Origin: an uncultured Bacilli bacterium
GTDB taxonomy: Bacteria > Bacillota_I > Bacilli_A > RFN20 > CAG-449
Direction: 5' to 3'
Length of the DNA stretch: 64,000 nucleotides
Assembly: GCA_947588815.1 (NCBI GenBank)
Contig: CANQAG010000002.1
Coordinates: 1-64,000, forward strand
The translations under genes were made by a program, and so were the position numbers. The notes under the pieces were generated by a model. It saw nothing but the letters and a program-made list of their open reading frames with translations, searched no databases and was not told the origin of the DNA. Below are positions 49,571 through 61,198 of the stretch, one piece after another (position 1 is the stretch's first letter; each line of letters opens with the position of its first letter).

Positions 49571-50881
49571 CTAACACTTAGCTTCATCTATTAAAAACAT
49601 AGTCATATATAATGGATAACACTTCATTTTCGGATTAGAACAATTTACATTATTTGTTGATAGAATAATTCCATAATCTAATCTTTCCTTTTCAAGTATG
49701 GTTTTTAAGCTTGACGCTTTTATATTTTTACCAGACTTTACTTCTATTGGAACAATTTTTCCTTTCATATACGTCACAAAATCTATTTCCACAGTTTCAT
49801 TTTTTTGATAATAATATATAGGTAATTGATTATCAATTAAGCATTGCGCTATAGCATTTTCAAAAATGCCACCTTTAAATACACCTAAATTCCCATTAAT
49901 AATATCAAAACTAACATTTTGTTCATAAAAAGATAACAATAAACCTGTATCATTAAAATAAAATTTAAAAGCATTTAGATCTCTGTAGGCTTTAAGTGGA
50001 ATATCAAATGTTTTTAATCTATTTACTTTAATTCCTAATCCTGCATCTAAAAGCCAATTCAATGTACTTCCATAATACCTTGAAGTTCCACCCTGCTTAA
50101 CAACTTTATATTGAAATTTCTTATTATCTTTTGCAAGTTGTTCTGGAATTGATTCAAAGCATTCTCTAGCTTTTTCTCTCATCGTCTTAGTTGCATATTT
50201 TGCAATATCATTTTTATAATCTAAAAAAATATTTTTTTGAATATAAATCACTTGTTGCATATTCGAAGTTTCTATGTATTTTTTTACGGCAGCGGGCATA
50301 CCGCCTACTACAATATAGTGTAAAAATAATTCAATCAGTTTTTCATGAGTAGCTAATGGAACAACTTCATTTTTATCAAAGTATTCGTGTAAGCTTTGGA
50401 TTAACTCATCACTATATCCGTTAGCCCACAAAAATTCCTTAAAAGACATAGGTCTCATGTATAGTGATTCAACGTATCCCACCGGATAAGAGGAAACCTC
50501 ATGCATAATAATTCCAAGCATTGATCCAGAGGCAATAACATCAAATCGTCCATCTAAAGCAAAAACTTTTAAAGCAGTTAAAACCTGTGGACATCTTTGA
50601 ACCTCATCAAAGAATAACAAAGTTTTACCTTCTTCTATTGGTGTTGGTTGATAAGTTGTTAATTGCATTAAAAGCGTTTTAATATCCAAATTTCCAGAAA
50701 ATATATGCCTTGCATCCTCACTGAACTCAAAATTTATGGAATAGCAATATTTATAATTCTTTTTTGCAAATTCCTCAACTAAATAAGTTTTGCCTACTTG
50801 TCTAGCACCATATATGATGAGTGGCTTATGTCCGGGTTGTGACTTCCATTGTACTAATTTGTCGTACATACTTCTGCGCAT
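49571..50881 (-). CDS. AAA ATPase with DUF4143-type C-terminus
   Basis: LIIYGARQVGKTYLVEEFAK Walker A, LLFFDEVQRCP Walker B, VPIEVKSGKNIKASSL C-terminal nuclease-like motif; start at MRRSMYDKL after gaaagggg. Confidence 0.9.
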   Translation of the reverse strand: MRRSMYDKLVQWKSQPGHKPLIIYGARQVGKTYLVEEFAKKNYKYCYSINFEFSEDARHIFSGNLDIKTLLMQLTTYQPTPIEEGKTLLFFDEVQRCPQVLTALKVFALDGRFDVIASGSMLGIIMHEVSSYPVGYVESLYMRPMSFKEFLWANGYSDELIQSLHEYFDKNEVVPLATHEKLIELFLHYIVVGGMPAAVKKYIETSNMQQVIYIQKNIFLDYKNDIAKYATKTMREKARECFESIPEQLAKDNKKFQYKVVKQGGTSRYYGSTLNWLLDAGLGIKVNRLKTFDIPLKAYRDLNAFKFYFNDTGLLLSFYEQNVSFDIINGNLGVFKGGIFENAIAQCLIDNQLPIYYYQKNETVEIDFVTYMKGKIVPIEVKSGKNIKASSLKTILEKERLDYGIILSTNNVNCSNPKMKCYPLYMTMFLIDEAKC

Positions 50882-50918
50882 AAAATCAACCCCTTTCATA
50901 TCTAATTTTACCATAGTC

Positions 50919-50997
50919 TATAAAAATATGCAATTTCACTATAAAAATATGCCGAAAAATATGCAAAAATTAGTTTAAAAAATATATAAAAATCTGC
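50919..50997. repeat. Direct repeats TATAAAAATATGC upstream of AAA ATPase gene
   Basis: tataaaaatatgc at 50919 and 50940, aaaaatatgc at 50955, tataaaaatctgc at 50985. Confidence 0.6.
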
Positions 50998-51151
50998 ATA
51001 AAAATTTTTAAGCATTAAAAAAAGAATAAAATAATCACAAAGATATTTATTACAAAATTAAAGAAACTAAATTAAAAAAATATTTTTATATTTACAACTC
51101 ATCTTTAAGTTTTTTCGTTATTTCCTTTTAAAATACAATTTCCTAGTTAAT

Positions 51152-51182
51152 AAAAAAAGTGATCATAATCGACCACTTTTAA
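51152..51182 (-). terminator. Terminator of the dnaK operon
   Basis: Minus strand aaaagtggtcgattatgatcacttttttta. Confidence 0.75.
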
Positions 51183-51187
51183 TAATC

Positions 51188-52321
51188 TCATTTTTTAAAA
51201 GTTCGCTTTATTTTCTCAAAGAAACTTTCTCCGCGATTCGGTTTCTTTTGTTCTAACTCATTAAATTGTTCTAATAGCGCTTTTTCTTCGTTAGTGAGTT
51301 TTGTCGGAGTCAAAACTTTGATATGGACATAGTGATCACCTTGACCATTACCTCTTAAGTCCTTGACACCTTTGCCTTTCAGTTTAAAAATTTGACCGCT
51401 TTGTGTTCCTTCTTTAATCGTCATTTCTACCGGTCCGTACACCGTTTCAACATCGACGACACATCCTAATGCCGCGGCAACCATCGGAACTTCCAATTGT
51501 GAATGAATATCATTTCCGTCTCTTTCAAAACGTGGATCCCTTTCAACTCTAACTTCGATGAAAAGATCGCCGTTTGGACCTCCGTTAGATCCTCTTTCGC
51601 CTTTACCGCTGACACGAATTTGCTGTCCGTCATTGATACCCGCGGGAATATTGACTTCGACATTCTTTCTAACCCGGTTATATCCTTTGCCGTCACAAGC
51701 CGTACATTTATTTTTGATAATTTTTCCGGTTCCATGACACTCAGGACAAGTGGTGCTGGTTTCCATGGTTCCGAAAATCGTCTGTTGTCTTTGTTTTACA
51801 GTACCGGTACCATTACATCGCGAACACGTTTCAATGTCCGAAGAAGAATTTGCCCCCGTACCACCGCACTTGGTACATGGTTCATCGTAAGTGATTTGAA
51901 GATCGATCGTTTTACCATTGATTGCTTCCATGAATTTAATGCTGATGGTATCGCTGCGGTCGCGACCTCTTGTCGGTCCATTCCGTCTTTGAGAGCGACG
52001 TCCGCCACCGAAAAACGAACCGAAAAGATCACCTAAATCGACATCTTGGAAGCCACCAAAACCACCGCTAAAGCCCCCGAAACCGCCGGCTCCTTGTTCA
52101 AAGGCCGCATGACCGAATTGATCGTACTGGGCCTTTTTTTGAGCATCGGAAAGGACTTCGTAAGCTTCTTGTACTTCCTTAAACTTTTCTTCGGCACCCG
52201 GTTCCTTATTGAGGTCAGGGTGATATTTTTTAGCAAGTTTACGATATGCAGACTTTATTTCATCGTTAGAGGCATTCTTTGATACGCCTAAAACCTCATA
52301 ATAATCCCTTTTAGTCGCCAT
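51188..52321 (-). CDS. dnaJ: Chaperone DnaJ
   Basis: J domain with HPD, G/F-rich region, four CxxCxGxG zinc motifs. Confidence 0.98.
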   Translation of the reverse strand: MATKRDYYEVLGVSKNASNDEIKSAYRKLAKKYHPDLNKEPGAEEKFKEVQEAYEVLSDAQKKAQYDQFGHAAFEQGAGGFGGFSGGFGGFQDVDLGDLFGSFFGGGRRSQRRNGPTRGRDRSDTISIKFMEAINGKTIDLQITYDEPCTKCGGTGANSSSDIETCSRCNGTGTVKQRQQTIFGTMETSTTCPECHGTGKIIKNKCTACDGKGYNRVRKNVEVNIPAGINDGQQIRVSGKGERGSNGGPNGDLFIEVRVERDPRFERDGNDIHSQLEVPMVAAALGCVVDVETVYGPVEMTIKEGTQSGQIFKLKGKGVKDLRGNGQGDHYVHIKVLTPTKLTNEEKALLEQFNELEQKKPNRGESFFEKIKRTFKK

Positions 52322-52393
52322 ACCTACTCCTTTCTATACGCAAGATGGAGGTTAGGATCATTCCTAGCCTCCATAATAATTCTTAAAACTTTA

Positions 52394-54872
<2,479 letters not shown>

Positions 54873-55876
54873 TTAATTGTTTTTGAATGTATTCAAGTGC
54901 ATTCATCACTTTTTCATAGTCCATCCGTGTCGGACCCACAAGAGCGATTCTTCCTTCGTGGTCATCACTGATTTTGATTTTCGTGGTCACCATCGAAACA
55001 TCGTCAAATCCTTTGCCTTCTTCATCACGACCAATGAAAATTTCCACATCGTCATTCGCGTGCAAATACTCGGCCATCGTCTTTGGATTTTCAATCAAAC
55101 GCACCAAACGTTTTAACTTTTCGATATCCGTATTGAATTCCGGTTGCTCCAACAAATTATCGGTTCCGAAAAAGCTGATTCTTTCGGTAGCGAATTTTAA
55201 GAAGGTTTCAGCGAAGGCTCGATAAATGGCATCATTGTTTTTAAGATGTTGAGTGATAATCTCTTTTGATGCTTCCATTTTTTCGATGAGTCCCGATATC
55301 GGCGTTCCTCGCATCCGATCTTGGATGATTTTCACACATTTTTCGACATCTTTGATATCGACATGTTCGGGAAGGATAAAGGTTTTGTTTTCAACATAGC
55401 CTTTGTCGGTCACAAAGACCGCGGTCGCCGAATTTTCCGATAATGGAATCACTTGAACTGAAAGAAGATGTTCCTCATCGGCACTCGGCCCTAACACGAT
55501 CGAGGCCAAATTGGTCATATGTGACAAAATTTCGCAACTTTCTTTGATCACATCATCGATCGATTTTGATTTTTCGCTCAAAATTACCGCTAGTTGTTGT
55601 TTAATTTCTTCATCTACATCCCGTTGACGAAGATGTTCGATATAGTAGCGATAACCTTTAGTTGAAGGAACTCGACCTGAAGAAGTATGAGTTTTTTCGA
55701 TAAATCCTTCTTCTTCAAGTTCCATCATTTCATTACGTATCGTCGCTGACGAGTATGGAAGATCATATTGTTCAATAAGAGTATTGCTTCCAACCGGCGC
55801 CGCCGTTTTAATGAAATATTCAACGATGTATTTTAGAATTAGATCGCGTCTAGGCAAGGCCATTTCGTTCACCTCT

Positions 55877-55903
55877 TTAGCACTATTTTTATTCAAGTGC
55901 TAA
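55877..55903. promoter_or_regulatory. CIRCE operator (HrcA binding site)
   Basis: TTAGCACTA-N9-AAGTGCTAA; canonical TTAGCACTC-N9-GAGTGCTAA with the innermost base of each arm changed. Confidence 0.9.
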
Positions 55904-56016
55904 ATTTATTATACCCACTTTTTTAGCAGTGTCAACTGATTATTGCTAATTTTTGTATTAAATTTTATTTTAATATGACAAATAACCTAAGTTTGCATAA
56001 ATTCAAAATATTTTTC

Positions 56017-56049
56017 CAAAAAAAAATCCTCTTTAAGAAGGGGATTCTA
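56017..56049 (-). terminator. Terminator downstream of the lepA...RDD gene run
   Basis: Minus strand gaatccccttcttaaagaggattttttttt. Confidence 0.7.
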
Positions 56050-56069
56050 TCAAATTAAAATATTAATGT

Positions 56070-56477
56070 TTAAGATCTAATCGCGACCACTTTAGTATTC
56101 GTCAATTGATCGAAAATGCTGATTTCAGTATGTTTGGCAATCATGTAAATAGCATTTAAAGCCACGATAAGGGGAATTGAAATAAGCACCGAACGCATGA
56201 AACTTTCTTTTAAAGTCAATCTTTTATTATCGAAACGTTTAATGCGACTTCTGACTATGGCTTGGCCTAAACTCACACCATTAGTAGCCCAAATTAACAA
56301 AGTATTGATGATCGTAAAAATGATTATTTCAAAAATCATCATCCAGATCAACATCGTGAAAAATTCGATATTTACCGCGCGTGACAAATAATAATAAACC
56401 ACAAAAGAAAGAATGAAGGCAATCGCGGCATCGATTACATACGATATTACTCTGCGTTCAAAACCGACTATATCCAT
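56070..56477 (-). CDS. RDD family membrane protein
   Basis: GFERRVISYVIDAAIAFILSF; NGVSLGQAIVRSRIKRFDNKRLTLKESFMRS. Confidence 0.8.
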   Translation of the reverse strand: MDIVGFERRVISYVIDAAIAFILSFVVYYYLSRAVNIEFFTMLIWMMIFEIIIFTIINTLLIWATNGVSLGQAIVRSRIKRFDNKRLTLKESFMRSVLISIPLIVALNAIYMIAKHTEISIFDQLTNTKVVAIRS

Positions 56478-56485
56478 AAATCCTC

Positions 56486-57580
56486 CTAAAATAACAAGCG
56501 TCTTAAAACGTAATCTAAGATAAAAAAGTTTTCTTTTTTAACTTTGAGATTAATATCACTATACTCTATTAAAGATTCTTTTTGAAGTAATTCTATTTTT
56601 TCTCGATATTTATCGATAAAATTTTCGTGATATTTATCTTGAAATTTGTTTAAATCCAATCCTTCTTCTAATCGCAAGGCTAGCATGATTTCATAAAATT
56701 CCTGATCTTCTTTATTTAATATTTCTTCTTCTAGTTGATATTGATCCTGGCAATATTTGAAAAAATTTCGCGTATTGGTATAACGTTTTCCGTCAACATA
56801 ACCCGATGCCCCAAGTCCAACACCATAATATTCTTCGTTGCGCCAATAGATGAGATTATGTTTACTTTGATACCCTTTTTGAGCAAAATTAGAAACCTCA
56901 TATCGTTCATATCCCTTTTCGTGAAGGTAATTTACGATTAAATCATAATATGTACGCGCCAAATCATCGTCGATTTCTTTGACATTTTGATTGAAAAACA
57001 ACGTATGTGGGTGAATTCCTAGTAAATAAGTCGAAACGTGTGTCAAAGGTAATGAAGTCAACATTGATAGATCTTGGTTTAATGTTTTTAGATCTTGATA
57101 TGGTAAGCCATAAATCAGATCCCCGTTAATATCCTTAATATTATATTTGCGCAATAAGGAAATTACTTCTTGAACCTTTTTTAAATCATGGTTTCTTTTA
57201 ATGGTATTTAAAATTGCTTTTGAAAAACTTTGAATCCCTAAAGAGACACGATTGACACCACTTTCCGCCATCAAGGCAATTTTCGCTTCGTCAAGATTTT
57301 CAACATTGCATTCCATAGTAAACGATAAGCCCTCGTAAACATAGGGTTTAACGATATCAAAAAGGCGCTTTAATTGCGGATAAGAAAGCGCTGAAGGAGT
57401 TCCTCCACCAAGATAAAGCGTCGCTATTTTATCGATATTGTAAGAATCCAATTCACGTTGCAATGCTTCAAGATATTGAGAAGCAAACTCTTCGTTATAA
57501 AGCAATTTGCAATAATCGCAATAAGCACAAAACGAAGTGCAAAAAGGAATGTGAATATAAAGTCCTCGCGTTAACTCCAT
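56486..57580 (-). CDS. hemW: HemW-like radical SAM protein
   Basis: YIHIPFCTSFCAYCDYCKL; TLYLGGGTPSAL; RVSLGIQSF. Confidence 0.93.
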   Translation of the reverse strand: MELTRGLYIHIPFCTSFCAYCDYCKLLYNEEFASQYLEALQRELDSYNIDKIATLYLGGGTPSALSYPQLKRLFDIVKPYVYEGLSFTMECNVENLDEAKIALMAESGVNRVSLGIQSFSKAILNTIKRNHDLKKVQEVISLLRKYNIKDINGDLIYGLPYQDLKTLNQDLSMLTSLPLTHVSTYLLGIHPHTLFFNQNVKEIDDDLARTYYDLIVNYLHEKGYERYEVSNFAQKGYQSKHNLIYWRNEEYYGVGLGASGYVDGKRYTNTRNFFKYCQDQYQLEEEILNKEDQEFYEIMLALRLEEGLDLNKFQDKYHENFIDKYREKIELLQKESLIEYSDINLKVKKENFFILDYVLRRLLF

Positions 57581-57795
57581 TATTCTTTTGAATCGAGTTC
57601 GTCCTCGTTTGGATCTTCTTCTACTACTTTTTCATTTTCTTCTTTAGGAGTCACGATCAATCTTTCGATGTTGTCGCGTGAAATTTTTTCGGGATCTTCT
57701 TTTTCATTATCGGCTAAACCCGGAACAAAACGTCGAATCAACCAAACGACAAGTGCAATTGCGACTGCAACCGCTAAAAAATACAAAACCCACAT
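57580..57795 (-). CDS. Small single-TM protein with acidic tail
   Basis: LYFLAVAVAIALVVWLI then acidic C-terminus; tightly packed in operon. Confidence 0.6.
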   Translation of the reverse strand: MWVLYFLAVAVAIALVVWLIRRFVPGLADNEKEDPEKISRDNIERLIVTPKEENEKVVEEDPNEDELDSKE

Positions 57796-57798
57796 ATT

Positions 57799-59208
57799 TT
57801 AAATCCTTTCCTTCTCTTGAACCACAGGGGTATAGACAAATTTATTTCTGACTTTTTCTTTTTTATAGAAACCTAACAAAGCGAGATTTTCCATCGAGGT
57901 TCGCGCCGTTTCATAAGCCACATCCAACTCTTTTTTATATTGACCGATCGTATAATAATTTCCGACGGTACAATGTCTTGAATAAAAAGAAGCTTGTCCT
58001 TTTTTAAGTGACGGATACGTTTCTATCAAATGCTCGGCGATAATTTGGGCATCTTTTTCGTCCAATCCTGTTCGCATATGAGGTATCGCTACTTTACGCT
58101 CTAACTGAATGGTGGGAGCATTTTCTTCTTCATTAACTAAATTACTTACCACATTATTGGTGGTCTCTTTAGTATTATCTACCGCTACCACCGGTTTTTC
58201 AAGTTGATAATGCTCTTCTTTGAGTTGCTCGCGTTCAATCATCACAAAATCATCGGTTAAAGTTTTGACGGCCTCTTCGACATGGGTCAAAATATAATTT
58301 AAAATGTAAGTCATATCTAGTCCCATCTCAGTTTCTTCCATCATCGTCTTTCCAAGATTGTCTTTCATAATATCGATCAGTTTTTCAAGATTGAGAATCG
58401 AACCTATTTGATCACTATCTTCATGCGCCAAAACATATTTAAACGACAACAAGGCGACAAATTCATTAAAATATTCAAAAGGTTTAACATACATGATGTA
58501 ATAAAACGCGACGCTAGCTTTCACTAAACTAAACGTTTCTGTCTTCGCGACAAAGTCAAATAATTCATTTAGCATTGGAAGAATTTTATCTAAAGGAGCT
58601 CCTTCATAATGACGTTTCCCGAAGGTGTAATTAATACGTTCGTTTAAATCTGTCACTCGAAGATAAGTTTCCGGTTTATCTAATTCATACTCGGTACCGA
58701 CTAACGAAGAGTAAATATCAACTAGCACCTTTAGATTAAAAGGTGAACTGAAGCAACTTTCGTTTTTTTTCAAAGCAGTACAGTAATGAGAGATCATTAA
58801 ATATTCACTTGGAATATTCGCCAATGATTCATCGAAAATGGCTTTTAAGGTCTCATCGGCGATGTCAAATCCATAATATGAGGAAAAATCTTTTAAACAT
58901 TCTAGATATCGACGCTCCCTAAACTTTTGAAAAGAATCATTATCATGACGTAAACTATTATATGAGAAAAGCAGTTTACTCAACTTTTTTTCAAGTGAAA
59001 TAATCCGTGAAGAAACACTTTGAATCGTCGAAATGGTATAAGGAGATCTTTCAACATTGCGAACGGATAATTCCAATTGAAAATGACGCCGATATTCTTT
59101 GATTTTTTCCCACATCAAATCAATCGAAGAGATCTTTAAAATACTTTTCACATCATTTTTCGTGGCATACATACCATCGGTAAAGCGCATTTCTAAGTCT
59201 TGAGACAT
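57799..59208 (-). CDS. Fic-fold protein with degenerate active site plus C-terminal winged-helix-like domain
   Basis: GAPLDKILPMLNELFDFV...ASVAFYYIMYVKPFEYFNEFVALLSF aligns with Fic HPFxDGNGRxxR context; catalytic His and GNGR absent. Confidence 0.6.
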   Translation of the reverse strand: MSQDLEMRFTDGMYATKNDVKSILKISSIDLMWEKIKEYRRHFQLELSVRNVERSPYTISTIQSVSSRIISLEKKLSKLLFSYNSLRHDNDSFQKFRERRYLECLKDFSSYYGFDIADETLKAIFDESLANIPSEYLMISHYCTALKKNESCFSSPFNLKVLVDIYSSLVGTEYELDKPETYLRVTDLNERINYTFGKRHYEGAPLDKILPMLNELFDFVAKTETFSLVKASVAFYYIMYVKPFEYFNEFVALLSFKYVLAHEDSDQIGSILNLEKLIDIMKDNLGKTMMEETEMGLDMTYILNYILTHVEEAVKTLTDDFVMIEREQLKEEHYQLEKPVVAVDNTKETTNNVVSNLVNEEENAPTIQLERKVAIPHMRTGLDEKDAQIIAEHLIETYPSLKKGQASFYSRHCTVGNYYTIGQYKKELDVAYETARTSMENLALLGFYKKEKVRNKFVYTPVVQEKERI

Positions 59209-59307
59209 CGAATCACCTCATATTCCATATTTTACCGACTTTTTAAATGTAAGTCTATACCTAAAACTAATTAAATACTAATTTTCTACTAACAAATTTC
59301 GACCTAA

Positions 59308-59346
59308 AAATTAAATAAAAGACGAAGTTTTTTAATCTTCGTCTTG
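59308..59346 (-). terminator. lepA terminator overlapping its stop codon
   Basis: Minus strand AAGACGAAG-attaaaaaa-CTTCGTCTTttattt; GAT TAA stop in stem/loop. Confidence 0.75.
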
Positions 59347-61143
59347 AACTGACAAAATTGCCATGAATGCTTCTTGAGGCACTTCGACCGTGCCGATAGC
59401 TTTCATCCGCTTTTTACCTTCTTTTTGCTTTTCAAGCAGTTTTTTCTTTCGAGAAATGTCACCGCCATAACATTTGGCAAGGACATCTTTGCGAACTGCT
59501 TTGATATCGCTTCTGGCGATTATTTTATTTGATATCGCGGCTTGAACCGGCACTTCAAATTGTTGACGCGGAATGATATTTTTAAGTTTTTCAACTAGCA
59601 AACGTCCGCGCGAATAGGCAAAATCACGAAAAACGATACTCGATAAAGCATCGATCACATTGCCGTTAAGCATGATGTCTAACTTGCAAAGGCGGCTGGC
59701 GCGGTAATCCGATAATTGGTAATCGAAAGAAGCGTAACCTTTGGTATATGATTTCAATTTATCGAAAAAATTGTAGACGATTTCGGACAAAGGCAATTGA
59801 TAGGTAAGCACGACTCGCGTCGGATCAAGATATTCCATATCGATATAAATTCCTCTTTTTTCTTGAGAAAGTTTCATAATCGGTCCGATGTAATCTTTAG
59901 GCGTCATGATTTTAGCCTCGACGAATGGCTCTTGAATTTCTTTAATGAGCGTCATATCCGGAAGTTTTGAAGGATTGTCGAGTTCGATCATCGTTCCGTC
60001 ATTAAGATAAACATGATAAATGACACTCGGAGCCGTCAAAATCAAATCGATGCCATATTCACGTTCAAGTCTTTCTTCAACGACATCCATATGCAATAAG
60101 CCTAAAAAGCCACAGCGAAATCCAAATCCTAGCGCCGAAGAAGTTTCCGGTTCAAAGTGTAATGAAGCATCATTTAATGAAAGTTTCATCAAGGCTTCTT
60201 TAAGATCGAGATACTTATTGGAATCGCACGGATACAAGCCGCAATAAACCATCGGATTCATTTTTCGATAACCGGCAAGCGGTTGCATCGCTTTCTTTTT
60301 GGTAGAAGTGATCGTATCGCCGCAACGAACTTTATCGATTTCTTTTATTTGTGCCGCCACATAGCCAACTTCTCCGACATCTAAACGATCGACTTTGACA
60401 TCTTTTGGAGTTCTTATACCTAATTCAGTCACCAAATACTCTTCTCCGTTTGACATAAAGATGATCGTATCGCCGACTTCAAGGTATCCTTCTTTAATAA
60501 CTATCTGCGCGACAACACCGCGATACGAATCGTAGAACGAATCGAAAATCAACGCTTGCAAAGGGTTCTCCTCTTTGCCTTTTGGACATGGCACATATTC
60601 GACAATCGCTTCTAAAACATTTTCTACCTGATATCCCGTTTTAGCGGATATTTGCAATCTTTCATCGAAAGGTAAGCCGATATTATCCTCTATTTCACGT
60701 CGCGTGCGTTCGATATCCGCACTCGGAAGATCAACTTTATTGATGAGAGGAATCACTTCAAGATCATTTTCGATTGCTAAATAGACATTAGCCAAAGTTT
60801 GAGCTTCTACTCCTTGAGTCGCATCGACGACAAGAAGCGCACCTTCACAAGCCGCTAGCGAGCGACTCACTTCATAGGTGAAATCGACGTGACCTGGAGT
60901 GTCGATCAAATTGAAAAGGTAATCTTCCCCGTTTTTACTATGATAATTAAGACTAACCGCGTTTAGTTTTATCGTGATACCACGTTCCCGTTCAAGATCC
61001 ATCGAATCGAGCAATTGTTCTTTCATCTCTCGTTTAGAAACCGTTCCGGTCAATTCTAAAAGACGATCAGCCAACGTTGATTTACCGTGGTCGATATGAG
61101 CGATGATAGAAAAATTTCGAATATGTTTCAAATCGTAATCCAT
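59332..61143 (-). CDS. lepA: Elongation factor 4 (LepA)
   Basis: [51 protein letters not shown]; start at [10 protein letters not shown] after ggagg. Confidence 0.98.
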   Translation of the reverse strand: MDYDLKHIRNFSIIAHIDHGKSTLADRLLELTGTVSKREMKEQLLDSMDLERERGITIKLNAVSLNYHSKNGEDYLFNLIDTPGHVDFTYEVSRSLAACEGALLVVDATQGVEAQTLANVYLAIENDLEVIPLINKVDLPSADIERTRREIEDNIGLPFDERLQISAKTGYQVENVLEAIVEYVPCPKGKEENPLQALIFDSFYDSYRGVVAQIVIKEGYLEVGDTIIFMSNGEEYLVTELGIRTPKDVKVDRLDVGEVGYVAAQIKEIDKVRCGDTITSTKKKAMQPLAGYRKMNPMVYCGLYPCDSNKYLDLKEALMKLSLNDASLHFEPETSSALGFGFRCGFLGLLHMDVVEERLEREYGIDLILTAPSVIYHVYLNDGTMIELDNPSKLPDMTLIKEIQEPFVEAKIMTPKDYIGPIMKLSQEKRGIYIDMEYLDPTRVVLTYQLPLSEIVYNFFDKLKSYTKGYASFDYQLSDYRASRLCKLDIMLNGNVIDALSSIVFRDFAYSRGRLLVEKLKNIIPRQQFEVPVQAAISNKIIARSDIKAVRKDVLAKCYGGDISRKKKLLEKQKEGKKRMKAIGTVEVPQEAFMAILSVQDED

Positions 61144-61198
61144 GGAAAGCCTCCGCACGTTATACCATACCGCATTTATGGTTTTGATTCAAATAAAT

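Noticed and set aside
49571-50881. AAA/DUF4143 ATPase as a part of the TIR operon
   Set aside because: Opposite strand, separated by the metal ATPase operon, and the family is common as isolated genes
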